A DNA stretch of 64,000 bases from Autumnicola patrickiae (lineage in GTDB: Bacteria > Bacteroidota > Bacteroidia > Flavobacteriales > Flavobacteriaceae), in the NCBI RefSeq assembly GCF_031846525.1, contig NZ_JAVRHM010000001.1, positions 530,784 through 594,783 on the forward strand, written 5' to 3'. A program made the position numbers and the translations under genes. Under the pieces are notes generated by a model, which did no database searches, was not told the origin of the DNA, and was given only the letters and a program-made list of their open reading frames with translations. This document shows positions 35,046 to 44,462 of this stretch, one piece after another (position 1 is the stretch's first letter; each line of letters opens with the position of its first letter).

Positions 35046-38000
35046 ATGCAAAATTTTACATTAGGTAAAAAAGGGAAAGTATTTTCCATTTTTACCTTTC
35101 TTTTATTAATGGGAATATTCCCCTCTTTTGGACAGACGGGAAATTGCCCGGCAGTAAGTGATGAAGAGCAGTCCTTCTGTTATTTATCCACTGTTTCAGA
35201 TCTTGAAGCCACAGCCGCAAGTGGAACTACCCTAAGATGGTATCGTACTGCTACTTCTACCAATCCTATTCCCGGTAATGAACTTTTAAGGGAGGAGACT
35301 TATTTCGCTGGTAATGCAGACGGAACTTGTAATGGAAGTAGACCTTCTGTGACAGTTAGTATTGATGATATCGGCGCACCGGAACCTAGTTTTGGAGTAG
35401 TCTTTTCTCCATGCATGTACAGCATGGAAGGAGCAAACACGGTTCAGGAACTTATCGATTTAGTAAATCCAACTAACGACGGAACAAACATTGAAGTTTA
35501 CACTGAAGAATTTAGTGGAGCCCCACTTAATGAAAACGAGAATCTTTCTCCAGGGGAAAGTTATTTCGTTGGACAAAGAAGTCAGGACGGTTGTCCTTCT
35601 TCCAGAGTAGCTGTTCGCTATGACCCTATAGCCGTTGGGCCGCCAACAGGCGTAAGAGAACAAATTTTCTGTGAAGGAGCTACCGTTGCAGATCTTCAGG
35701 CCTCGGGAATAAACAGGTGGTATAGTACAGAGGATTCCAATCCTCCATTAGATGAGGACACACCTCTTATAGATGGCGAATTGTATTATGCCACACAAAT
35801 AATAAACCGCGTAAACTCACCAGAGCCTCCGTGTGAAAGTATGCTGAGATTTGAAGTTGAAGTAACTATCCAAAGTGCAGGTGATGATAGTACTGACAAT
35901 GTTCTTTGTATTTCTGAAGCAGATACTCAGCTAAATACAGTTGAAAATGCACGTACATATTTTGAAAGTCTTCTGGAAGATGAAGTTCCTCCAGGTGGAA
36001 GTTTCTCTCCTTCTCTTCAAAGTATAGTTGATAGCTATGATGGTTCTGCCGATTATTTTGAAACCACCTATACAGCTACTTTTGAAGGTGGGTGTGAAGA
36101 TGAAGTTGTACTGGGAGTGAATGTTGAAGATCCAAATGCTGGTGATGATATTGATCTGGTATTTTGTACAGCAGAAATTTTCGAAATTGTACAACTAGCA
36201 CTACAAGATCAAGATGCGGCGATAGCAATCCTAGCTGAAAGAATCGGAGATGATGTAGATTTGGACGGTGAATTTTCCAATCCAACATTGCAGGAAATTG
36301 CTTTTCAATTCCTTCAATCTCCACCGAGCTTTCCTGTTACAATCGAAACAACCTACACCGTTGGAGCAGGCACTGAATGTCAAGACTCTGCTGAAATCTC
36401 ATTAACTATAGAAGAAGCCGGACCAGCAATGGCCGGAGAATTTACTGTTCCAGATACTTGTATAGATGGTGAGATCATAAATCTTACTGAGTTAATTGAT
36501 CCTCTAACAACCACTCCTGGTGGAACATTTACAGGTGAAGGCGTTACTACCAACGAGGATGGGGATTTTGTTTTCAATCCTTCTTTAGCTGGTGCAGATA
36601 CGTTTACCATCACCTACTCTATCAGTGCTGAAGATTCACCTTGTATTACTGAAGGAGCATCTTCTGAATTTACAATTACCGTAGATGAAGAGGCTTCGCA
36701 AGCTGAAGTTGGTCCAATTGCAAATCAGGAAACTTGTGTGGATGGTGATACTATCAACCTTGCCACCTTATTAAATGCTGACAACACAACCCTTGGCGGA
36801 ACTTTCTCCGGAACTGGGATAAGTAATGGAATTTTTGACCCATCAACAGCTGGGGCAGGAGAATTCACTATTACCTATGATGTTAACGGTGACGATCTAG
36901 AATGTGTAATTGGTGATGCAACAGGAACTTTTACAATCAATGTAGATGAAGAGGCTTCGCAAGCTGAAGTTGGTCCAATTGCAAATCAGGAAACTTGTGT
37001 GGATGGTGATACTATCAACCTTGCCACCTTATTAAATGCTGACAACACAACCCTTGGCGGAACTTTCTCCGGAACTGGGGTAAGTAATGGAATTTTTGAC
37101 CCATCAACAGCTGGGGCAGGAGAATTCACTATTACCTATGATGTTAACGGTGACGATTTAGAATGTGTAATTGGTGATGCAACAGGAACTTTTACAATCA
37201 ATGTAGATGAAGAGGCTTCGCAAGCTGAAGTTGGTCCAATTGCAAATCAGGAAACTTGTGTGGATGGTGATACTATCAACCTTGCCACCTTATTAAATGC
37301 TGACAACACAACCCTTGGCGGAACTTTCTCCGGAACTGGGGTAAGTAATGGAATTTTTGACCCATCAACAGCTGGGGCAGGAGAATTCACTATTACCTAT
37401 GATGTTAACGGTGACGATTTAGAATGTGTAATTGGTGATGCAACAGGAACTTTTACAATCAATGTAGATGAAGAGGCTTCGCAAGCTGAAGTTGGTCCAA
37501 TTGCAAATCAGGAAACTTGTGTGGATGGTGATACTATCAACCTTGCCACCTTATTAAATGCTGACAACACAACCCTTGGCGGAACTTTCTCCGGAACTGG
37601 GGTAAGTAATGGAATTTTTGACCCATCAACAGCTGGGGCAGGAGAATTCACTATTACCTATGATGTTAACGGTGACGATTTAGAATGTGTAATTGGTGAT
37701 GCAACAGGAACTTTTACAATCAATGTAGATGAAGAGGCTTCGCAAGCTGAAGTTGGTCCAATTGCAAATCAGGAAACTTGTGTGGATGGTGATACTATCA
37801 ACCTTGCCACCTTATTAAATGCTGACAACACAACCCTTGGCGGAACTTTCTCCGGAACTGGGGTAAGTAATGGAATTTTTGACCCATCAACAGCTGGGGC
37901 AGGAGAATTCACTATTACCTATGATGTTAACGGTGAGGAATTAGAATGTGTGACTGGTACAGCTTCTACAACTTTTGAAATAGAAGTTAATGAAGGTTCA

Positions 38001-40043
38001 ACCACAGTTGCAACAATCGAACGTAATTTCTGTATAGCTGAAGTTCCTGAACTAATCGAGAATCCTGAAGATGCTGTTTCATTATTTAATGATTTATTGG
38101 AGGAACAGGGAACTGAAGATTTAACTGGTGTATTTACACCAAATATAGAAGTAGTAGCGGCACAAATTGCTGCTTATCTTGCTAATCCAGAAACTCCTTA
38201 TCAGGTTTTTGAAACAACTTACACTGTTTCTAACGGAGGTTGTGAATCTTCTACTAACATAGAAGTTACAATCATAGATGAAATTGCTGCCGAGTTAACT
38301 GAAGTTGATAATCCTGCACCAATATGTCAGAACGCAGGTATTCAGGATTTAACCGATTTTATTGGTGAAAATCCAGCTTTTGGAGTATTTGAAGGATATG
38401 AGGATGGAACATTTAATCCTGGAACAATGGGACCAGGTGAATATGAAATTACTTATTCTTTAGATGAAGAAGATATCTCCTGTGTTACAGGTTCTGCCTC
38501 TATCACTTTTACAGTAACGGTACAGGATGCTGCTTATGCAGGATTGGACAATACATTTACTGTTTGTCAAAACGCAGGTATTCAGAACCTTTTCTCCAGA
38601 TTAGATGCTGACACTGTAGATATGGATGGAGAATGGACATACAACGGAGTTCTTGTTGAAGATGGAATTATAAATCCTTCAGAATTTGAGCCGGACGCTT
38701 ATGAATTTATATATACAGTTCCGGCAGAAAATGAATGTGGTAATGACACTTCAACACTTCTGTTAACTGTAAGAGGTGTTCCTAATGCAGGATCTAATCC
38801 AGATGAACTGACAGTGTGCCAAAACGAAGGAGTTCAGGATCTATTCAGCCTTCTTGATCCTGAAGCAAATATGAATGGAAGATTCACCATTAATGGTAAT
38901 ACAATTCTTAATGGAATGATGGATCCAGCTCTATATGAACCAGATACTTATCTTGTGACTTACATCGTAAGTACAGGTGATGGAAATTGTTCAGATTCTG
39001 CAATTTTTACCGTAATTGTTTTAGAATCGGCTAACGCTGGTGCAGACATGGAAATATTTGCCTGTACTAACGAAGGCACTCAAAACCTCTTTGAAGAATT
39101 ATCTGCAGATGCAGATATGGATGGTACTTTCACTTTAGGTGACGATACTATTGCCGATGGACTTTTTGATCCTGCCACTTATGGTGAAGGTTCTTATGAG
39201 GTGATGTACTCAGTAGATTCTGATAACGAACTTTGCGGAATAAGTACTTCTACTATGACTGTAAATGTTACAGTGGCTCCAGATGCACCAACAGTAACAG
39301 ATCTTACGTTCTGTGCCATAGAAGGTGCAACTGTTGCAGATCTTGGGGTGACCGGAGAAAACATTACTTACTACTCAAACGTGGAGCTAACGGCAGAATT
39401 AGAGCCTACAGATTTACTTGTAGAACAGCCTTACTATGTTACAGATGTTAGTTCAGAAGGAGGATGTGTATCTGAGGCGGCTATTATTATGGTTACTATT
39501 AACGACGCTCCTGCTCCAACTATAGATCAGACTCAGCTTGAATTATGTGAGCTAGACAATAACACCATACTTGATTTGAATGAGGCTATTAACGAGCCTG
39601 GTGATATCAGATGGTATGCTTCTGAAGATGGTGCTGATGCTCTAAGTGTTAATACTCCATTGGAAAACGGCGTTACTTATTATGCGGCTTTATATGATAG
39701 TACTGTAGAATGTGAAAGTTCACAAAGACTTGAATATACTGTACAGCTGGAAGATTGTCCATTGGTATTCCCTGAGGGAATTTCACCAAACGACGATGGA
39801 AGAAATGACAGGTTTACTGTTATTAATATTGCAGAAAAATATCCTAATTATAACCTTGAGATATTTAACAGGTGGGGTAACACAATTTATGAAGGAAATG
39901 CCAACACTCCAGACTGGGATGGTACATCTACTGAATCAGGTCTTGGTGATGATGTTTTGCCTGTGGGTGTTTACTTCTACATCGTGAATTTCAATGATGG
40001 ATCTACACCTCCAAGACAAGGAAAAATATACTTAAGCAGATAA
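35046..40043 (+). CDS. Large surface protein with Ig-like repeats and T9SS type B sorting domain
   Basis: A 1665-residue secreted, probably cell-surface adhesin-like protein. It has a signal peptide (VFSIFTFLLLMGIFPSFGQ, about 12-30) and a long array of beta-sandwich units of about 80-90 residues with paired cysteines. Five of these, residues about 546-980, are almost identical. More diverged units of the same type follow (CQNAGIQNLFSRLDADTVDM, CQNEGVQDLFSLLDPEANMN). The last 90 residues are the gliding-motility-associated C-terminal domain (FPEGISPNDDGRNDRFTV, then NRWGNTIYEG and GVYFYIVNFND), the type B signal for type IX secretion. It leads an operon with a PorP/SprF and an OmpA/PD40 protein, the usual partners. 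Ligand unknown. Confidence 0.95.
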   Translation: MQNFTLGKKGKVFSIFTFLLLMGIFPSFGQTGNCPAVSDEEQSFCYLSTVSDLEATAASGTTLRWYRTATSTNPIPGNELLREETYFAGNADGTCNGSRPSVTVSIDDIGAPEPSFGVVFSPCMYSMEGANTVQELIDLVNPTNDGTNIEVYTEEFSGAPLNENENLSPGESYFVGQRSQDGCPSSRVAVRYDPIAVGPPTGVREQIFCEGATVADLQASGINRWYSTEDSNPPLDEDTPLIDGELYYATQIINRVNSPEPPCESMLRFEVEVTIQSAGDDSTDNVLCISEADTQLNTVENARTYFESLLEDEVPPGGSFSPSLQSIVDSYDGSADYFETTYTATFEGGCEDEVVLGVNVEDPNAGDDIDLVFCTAEIFEIVQLALQDQDAAIAILAERIGDDVDLDGEFSNPTLQEIAFQFLQSPPSFPVTIETTYTVGAGTECQDSAEISLTIEEAGPAMAGEFTVPDTCIDGEIINLTELIDPLTTTPGGTFTGEGVTTNEDGDFVFNPSLAGADTFTITYSISAEDSPCITEGASSEFTITVDEEASQAEVGPIANQETCVDGDTINLATLLNADNTTLGGTFSGTGISNGIFDPSTAGAGEFTITYDVNGDDLECVIGDATGTFTINVDEEASQAEVGPIANQETCVDGDTINLATLLNADNTTLGGTFSGTGVSNGIFDPSTAGAGEFTITYDVNGDDLECVIGDATGTFTINVDEEASQAEVGPIANQETCVDGDTINLATLLNADNTTLGGTFSGTGVSNGIFDPSTAGAGEFTITYDVNGDDLECVIGDATGTFTINVDEEASQAEVGPIANQETCVDGDTINLATLLNADNTTLGGTFSGTGVSNGIFDPSTAGAGEFTITYDVNGDDLECVIGDATGTFTINVDEEASQAEVGPIANQETCVDGDTINLATLLNADNTTLGGTFSGTGVSNGIFDPSTAGAGEFTITYDVNGEELECVTGTASTTFEIEVNEGSTTVATIERNFCIAEVPELIENPEDAVSLFNDLLEEQGTEDLTGVFTPNIEVVAAQIAAYLANPETPYQVFETTYTVSNGGCESSTNIEVTIIDEIAAELTEVDNPAPICQNAGIQDLTDFIGENPAFGVFEGYEDGTFNPGTMGPGEYEITYSLDEEDISCVTGSASITFTVTVQDAAYAGLDNTFTVCQNAGIQNLFSRLDADTVDMDGEWTYNGVLVEDGIINPSEFEPDAYEFIYTVPAENECGNDTSTLLLTVRGVPNAGSNPDELTVCQNEGVQDLFSLLDPEANMNGRFTINGNTILNGMMDPALYEPDTYLVTYIVSTGDGNCSDSAIFTVIVLESANAGADMEIFACTNEGTQNLFEELSADADMDGTFTLGDDTIADGLFDPATYGEGSYEVMYSVDSDNELCGISTSTMTVNVTVAPDAPTVTDLTFCAIEGATVADLGVTGENITYYSNVELTAELEPTDLLVEQPYYVTDVSSEGGCVSEAAIIMVTINDAPAPTIDQTQLELCELDNNTILDLNEAINEPGDIRWYASEDGADALSVNTPLENGVTYYAALYDSTVECESSQRLEYTVQLEDCPLVFPEGISPNDDGRNDRFTVINIAEKYPNYNLEIFNRWGNTIYEGNANTPDWDGTSTESGLGDDVLPVGVYFYIVNFNDGSTPPRQGKIYLSR
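36681..37985 (+). repeat. Five tandem 261-bp repeats inside the surface-protein gene
   Basis: Units start at 36681, 36942, 37203, 37464 and 37725, exactly 261 bp (87 codons) apart. Copies 2, 3 and 4 look identical. Copy 1 differs at a few bases (ATA for GTA at the SGTGI/V codon, CTA for TTA). Copy 5 is identical until about 37934, where it diverges into a different tail. A related but diverged unit precedes the array. Such sameness at DNA level implies recent duplication or gene conversion and makes copy number likely to vary. Confidence 0.97.
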
Positions 40044-40066
40044 TCAAGGATAAACACTAGATAGAA

Positions 40067-41002
40067 ATGAAAAAAATAACAAAATATTTAATATTCGCAG
40101 GCATTATCCTTTTTTCTCTGAAGGGTATGTCTCAACAAGATCCGCTCTTTACTCAATACATGTATAACATGAGTGTAATTAACCCGGCTTATGCTACCGA
40201 TGATCCCGGTATGCTTAATATGGGAGGGATCTACAGATCTCAATGGGTAGGAATTGACGGTGCACCAAGCACCGCCAATTTCTTCGCTCACACTCCCGTA
40301 AGCGAGAGGATTGAACTAGGATTAACAGTTGTTCACGATGAAGTTGGTGACTGGATAAAGGAAAATAACATAACTGCAGATTTCGCTTATGTTCTTCCTG
40401 CCGGAGAAACCAGCAAATTATCCTTTGGGGTTAAAGCAGGTTTGACAACTTTTGACACAAATACTTCAGGAATAATTGTCAATGACCCTGATGATCCTGC
40501 ATTTGAAAACATAAATGAGGTTTTTCCTGTTTTTGGAGTTGGAGCATTCTGGTTTGGTGATAACTATTACTTAGGTTTATCTGCCCCAAACCTTTTTACC
40601 TCTAAACATCTGGAAAACGAACAAGAGCTTACGGCTTTTGGAGAAGAAAACATACACTACTTCCTTACAGGGGGGTATGTCTTTGACCTGAACCAGAATT
40701 TAAAACTGAAACCTGCTTTTATGGCCAGAGGGGTTGAAGGTGCACCGTTATCTGTTGATGTTACTGCAAATGTCCTTTTATACGAGCGTTTGGAAGCAGG
40801 GATAGGTTACAGGTTTGACGAATCTGTTACCGGCCTGGTTAACTTTAAAATCACACCACAACTTCGTGTAGGTTATGCGTATGATTATACCACTTCCAAC
40901 CTAGGTAACTACAACGACGGTACTCACGAGATCATGTTATTATTTGATTTTGATCTATTCGGGCTTACCAAAGGATACGATAAATCACCGAGATTCTTCT
41001 AA
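40067..41002 (+). CDS. PorP/SprF family type IX secretion membrane protein
   Basis: Outer-membrane protein of the PorP/SprF family, needed for export or anchoring of a matching type B substrate. The 311 residues have a signal peptide (YLIFAGIILFSLKGMSQ, about 7-23) and the family signature QQDPLFTQYMYNMSVINPAY at 23-42, with RSQWVGIDGAPSTANFFAHT following. The barrel-type end reads LRVGYAYDYTTSNLGNYNDG THEIML. It lies 23 nt after the large surface protein and 12 nt before the OmpA protein. SprF of Flavobacterium johnsoniae is paired with SprB in the same way. Confidence 0.94.
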   Translation: MKKITKYLIFAGIILFSLKGMSQQDPLFTQYMYNMSVINPAYATDDPGMLNMGGIYRSQWVGIDGAPSTANFFAHTPVSERIELGLTVVHDEVGDWIKENNITADFAYVLPAGETSKLSFGVKAGLTTFDTNTSGIIVNDPDDPAFENINEVFPVFGVGAFWFGDNYYLGLSAPNLFTSKHLENEQELTAFGEENIHYFLTGGYVFDLNQNLKLKPAFMARGVEGAPLSVDVTANVLLYERLEAGIGYRFDESVTGLVNFKITPQLRVGYAYDYTTSNLGNYNDGTHEIMLLFDFDLFGLTKGYDKSPRFF

Positions 41003-41014
41003 AAACAGCATAAC

Positions 41015-42637
41015 ATGAAAAATATATATAAAACTATTTTATTAACACTAATAAGCATTTCTGCTTTCGGACAAAAATCCGAAATTAAGAAAGCCGATAA
41101 ACTTTTTGTGCAACGTGCATACGTTGATGCGGCCTCTGCTTATGAAGATGTTTCTGATAAAAATCAGGAAGTACTTCAAAACCTTGGAGATTCCTATTTT
41201 TACACTAACCAAATGCAAAATGCAGCTGAAGTTTACAGACTGCTATTTCTAAGGCATGAGGAAAATGTCGCTCCAGAATACGAATTCAGGTATGCTCACT
41301 CCCTTCGCGCAACCGGAGAGAACGATGAGGCAGATGAATATTTTGCTTCCTATTATGATAGGGATATAGCTTTCGAAGATTTTCAGGAGAGTATTATAGA
41401 TTCCACTAATCTTTTTCTTTACGAAACAGAGCAGTTGGCCACAGGCAACACTGCGTCTTCAGATTTTGGTATTTCATATTTTGGTGATGACAAAATTACA
41501 TTCGCCTCTACCCGAAATACCGAACGTCCCATTTATCCCTGGAATAAAAAACCAGCTTTGGACCTTTATTCAGGTGACATCTCAGACGAAGGAGAAATTA
41601 CTAATGTTGTGCTTTTTTCTGATGCTATTAATACAGATGAGCACGAGAGTTCTGCAATTTTTTCTCAGGATGGGCAAACTGTATATTTCGACAGAACAAA
41701 TGAGAAAAGAGTAAAGGATACCAGTGGAGTAAAAGTAGGGCATATTAGTATTTACAGATCAGAAATGGTAGATGGAGCATGGTCAGAACCAGTAAAACTA
41801 CCTTTTAGCAGTGAAGAATATTCTGTAGAGCATCCCGCTTTAAGTCCTGATGGTTCCACACTTTTCTTTGCAAGTGACATGCCAGGAGGACAAGGATCTT
41901 TCGATCTTTACAAAGTAGCTATAAACGAAGATGGCACTTATGGAAATCCTGAAAATCTAGGCCCTGGTATTAACACAGAGCATAGAGAACAGTTTCCTTT
42001 TGTTAGCGAAAACAATACCCTTTATTTTGCTTCAGATGGACATTTAGGTTTTGGGAATCTGGATGTTTACAAATCTGAAGGTGATTATACCGAAGCAGAA
42101 AACCTGGGGGAATCACTTAACAGTGCTTATGATGATTTTGCTTTTATTATTAAAGAAGGTGAGAAAAAAGGTTTTTTGGCTTCTAACCGAAGTGGAAATG
42201 ATAACATCTACTCCTTCGAAAGAACCAGATATGTCAAGAAAACTGTTGAAATCCAAATTCCTCACGAGGACAGGATTTACTTTGAATTTGACAAATCCAA
42301 TATTACTCCAGAATATCAGGAAGTACTGGATCAAATCATCGATATTCTTAAGAGCAGTGAAGCAACCGAAATTCAAATCGCTTCTCACGCCGATGCAAGA
42401 GGTACAGATGAGTACAACATGGATCTTTCACAAAGAAGAGCTGAGTCAACTAAAAATTATTTAGTAGAACATGGTATAGCTGCAAGTGACATTTCTACCA
42501 GAGGTTATGGAGAGTCACAACCGGTAAACGATTGTACAGAACCTACAGGTTGTACAGAAGCAGAGTATGCTCAAAACCGAAGAAGCGTTATCACCTTCTC
42601 CACTATGGAAGAAGTTGTTGAAGAAGAGACTGAGTAA
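41015..42637 (+). CDS. OmpA-family protein with TPR and PD40 repeats
   Basis: Periplasmic/outer-membrane protein with three parts. A signal peptide (about 1-19) is followed by TPR-like helices (KADKLFVQRAYVDAASAYED). PD40/WD40-like beta-propeller repeats cover about 150-400 (ALSPDGSTLFFASDMPGGQG, FPFVSENNTLYFASDGHLGF). The C-terminal OmpA domain covers about 420-535 (RIYFEFDKSNITPEYQEVLD, ASHADARGTDEYNMDLSQRR) and binds peptidoglycan. The layout resembles PorE of Porphyromonas but is also common for accessory proteins beside PorP/SprF genes. It ends the operon and is followed by a strong terminator. Confidence 0.92.
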   Translation: MKNIYKTILLTLISISAFGQKSEIKKADKLFVQRAYVDAASAYEDVSDKNQEVLQNLGDSYFYTNQMQNAAEVYRLLFLRHEENVAPEYEFRYAHSLRATGENDEADEYFASYYDRDIAFEDFQESIIDSTNLFLYETEQLATGNTASSDFGISYFGDDKITFASTRNTERPIYPWNKKPALDLYSGDISDEGEITNVVLFSDAINTDEHESSAIFSQDGQTVYFDRTNEKRVKDTSGVKVGHISIYRSEMVDGAWSEPVKLPFSSEEYSVEHPALSPDGSTLFFASDMPGGQGSFDLYKVAINEDGTYGNPENLGPGINTEHREQFPFVSENNTLYFASDGHLGFGNLDVYKSEGDYTEAENLGESLNSAYDDFAFIIKEGEKKGFLASNRSGNDNIYSFERTRYVKKTVEIQIPHEDRIYFEFDKSNITPEYQEVLDQIIDILKSSEATEIQIASHADARGTDEYNMDLSQRRAESTKNYLVEHGIAASDISTRGYGESQPVNDCTEPTGCTEAEYAQNRRSVITFSTMEEVVEEETE

Positions 42638-42706
42638 TTTTCAAAAATCTAATATGGGTTAACCACCATATTAGAGAAAAAATTAACCAACCAATTAATT
42701 AAGAAG

Positions 42707-42730
42707 AGCCCCGGATTCGGGGCTTTTTTA
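42707..42730 (+). terminator. Terminator after the surface-module operon
   Basis: Stem AGCCCCG (42707-42713) and CGGGGCT (42718-42724) with a 4-nt loop GATT, followed directly by a T run. It lies about 70 nt after the OmpA gene stop. Confidence 0.92.
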
Positions 42731-43538
42731 TACCCATTATTTAGATCACAGAAAAAGATTAAATGGATATCGGAATTTTCAAACTGTTACTAAAAGTACA
42801 GGAGAAAAAGACAAACAGAAGTAGCTCTAATCAATAATTCAGAAACAACTACTGTAGATTGATAATTGGCATTTTAACGTATCCATCATTTTCACTTAGG
42901 CTGAGATAACACAACAGAACCGGGGAACTTCCTTACGGTTCTGATCAAAATGAAAATAATTTCTTCTGATTAAAAGGAATGAAAAGCCATACAAAAGCTG
43001 AAAATTGTCATTCCTGAGCCTCTGCCTATATATAACCAGACACTATTCCTCCAGGAGATACTAAAAAGCAGTTAAAAAAGGATTTAGAGAGGTCCGACTA
43101 CAACAAGTTAAGCAGTACAAATGATTTCATCTTTCAACCACTACTACTCCCTGTTATTTTAATACTATTGGAAATGAAAATAGGCACACGGAGTGAGGAG
43201 TTAAGAAACTATAGTCGATAATTGCCATTTTTTGGTATTCACTGCTTTAAATAAAAGCCACATTCAAAATATAAAATTAAAGCTGCTTTCTGTTTTGCGG
43301 AAGAACACAGGTGAAGAAGCTACATATTACTGTAGATCAATAATTATCATTCTCAGTCACTCCTCATTTACAAGAAATAGTCTTCAGCTGAAATACTGCT
43401 GCCAATCCCCACTCTTCAAATAGTAAGAAGATTTTATAATAATCAGCAATCTGTCATTAAGTAAAATGTTTCTGTGCGTTCAGAAAAATGAATTAAAAGT
43501 CTATTGCCGAAAATGGCAATTTTTGGCATTCTAGTAGG
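42731..43538. other. Gene-free region with degenerate short repeats
   Basis: About 800 nt between the terminator and the S24 repressor gene with no credible coding sequence; the only open frame of 63 codons at 43232-43423 has no start context or recognisable product. It holds four degenerate copies of a motif like ACTGTAGATcgATAATTGcCATT (42825-42840 partial, 42851-42875, 43208-43230, 43329-43351). It also has a hairpin AGAACCG/CGGTTCT (42916-42922 and 42936-42942) and a palindrome at 43503-43528. It may be a decayed element or carry small RNAs; this cannot be decided from sequence alone. Confidence 0.6.
43503..43528. repeat. Palindromic element after the S24 repressor gene
   Basis: ATTGCC (43503-43508) and GGCAAT (43515-43520) pair around GAAAAT. 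The alternative pairing CCGAAAAT (43507-43514) with ATTTTTGG (43519-43526) is possible through a G-T pair. The 20-mer at 43507-43526 differs from the palindrome at 14960-14979 in two bases. It lies about 10 nt downstream of the repressor stop codon on the minus strand and could be its terminator stem. Confidence 0.5.
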
Positions 43539-44306
43539 TTACTTCCTGAAAGATTTCAGTTCCTTCTTGAGCTCTTCCATAGATTGCTGTAATTGCTGAA
43601 AAAGTCCGCTTTCAGAAGGATTATCAAGATTAAAAGTAAGTTTACTGTTTACCTGCCAAAGTTCCTGGATGTCATTCATCTTAACTTCTATCGGCAGATA
43701 TTCTTCATTTAAGGAGATTAACAACATTTTGGAAGGATCAGGTAATTTCTGCAGTTTTTTCACCAGTACAGAGTCATAGAGCACCACAACATAAATTTTG
43801 TTGTTACTGGCTTCATCTATACCACTCATTGCTTTCCCCATCACCCACTCCCCGGGACGGTAATTAGGCAACATACTATCCCCTTCTATCTGAAATCCAC
43901 GATAAGTGGCATTTCTAAACTCAGGTAAAGGAATATCGAATGCCGGCAACTGATTGTACCATTCCACATCCTGCACGTTGTGCGGATAACCGGCAGCAGC
44001 CTTTTGGCTTACCATCAAAATATTCTCGTTATCTGCACTGTTCACTGTAATAACCTTTGGACTAACATCGCCTTTACTAATCTGAAGGTACTTTTGCCCG
44101 CTATCGCCAAAAAGCCAAAGCGGATTAATCCCGAATTGCCGCAAAAGCTCGGCTACTACTTTTCCGGATAGTTTTGTCCTACCGCGCTCAATGTCGGCTG
44201 TAGAATTCTTAATTCCGAGAAGCTCAGCAAATTCTGACTGAGTGAAGTTGTTTTCTTCCCTTACTTCCTTAAAGTGCTTAATTTCAATTGTTGCAGGTGT
44301 TCCCAT
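43539..44306 (-). CDS. XRE-type repressor with LexA-like S24 self-cleavage domain
   Basis: A 255-residue transcription factor. Residues about 8-65 are a helix-turn-helix (FTQSEFAELLGIKNSTADIE). Residues about 95-220 are an S24 peptidase domain with a LexA-type cleavage sequence KAAAG (102-106), the catalytic serine S144 in EGDSMLPNYRPGEW, and a catalytic lysine at 183 or 184 in VLVKKL. The C-terminus is a short coiled coil (LFQQLQQSMEELKKELKSF). This layout is that of cI/LexA-like repressors that cut themselves when RecA is activated; dependence on RecA is inference. It is divergent from a small lipoprotein gene. The spacer has an imperfect inverted repeat AGGAA-N14-TTCCT at 44321-44344. Confidence 0.88.
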   Translation of the reverse strand: MGTPATIEIKHFKEVREENNFTQSEFAELLGIKNSTADIERGRTKLSGKVVAELLRQFGINPLWLFGDSGQKYLQISKGDVSPKVITVNSADNENILMVSQKAAAGYPHNVQDVEWYNQLPAFDIPLPEFRNATYRGFQIEGDSMLPNYRPGEWVMGKAMSGIDEASNNKIYVVVLYDSVLVKKLQKLPDPSKMLLISLNEEYLPIEVKMNDIQELWQVNSKLTFNLDNPSESGLFQQLQQSMEELKKELKSFRK

Positions 44307-44462
44307 AATAATGCTAATTTAGGAAATAATCCAATACAATTCCTTATGCAGTGGAAATTTTCCCATTTATTAATTTCTTCTATTTATTTTTAATTGAATT
44401 TGGAAACGCTTAACTTTTAATCCGAATAAAAAAGAAGCTAAATTTGAATAAATGATTGATTA

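Noticed and set aside
36681..37985. Tandem repeats considered as a CRISPR array
   Set aside because: The units are 261 bp long, in frame and code for Ig-like domains; there are no spacers and no cas genes.
42899..42946. Resemblance to a TPP riboswitch (GGCTGAGAT followed by CTGATC)
   Set aside because: Only two short core strings match. The pairing arms (GGGGTGCC/ACCC and the GCGTAGGGA end) are missing, the spacing is too long, and no thiamine gene lies downstream on the plus strand.
43232..43423. 63-codon open frame in the gene-free region
   Set aside because: No start context, low-complexity Ser/Leu/Ile composition and overlap with a degenerate repeat copy; it looks like chance in AT-rich DNA.
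44321..44344. AGGAA-N14-TTCCT as a proven operator of the S24 repressor
   Set aside because: Arms are only 5 bp and no second copy was found in the window; kept only as a suggestion in the finding on the repressor.
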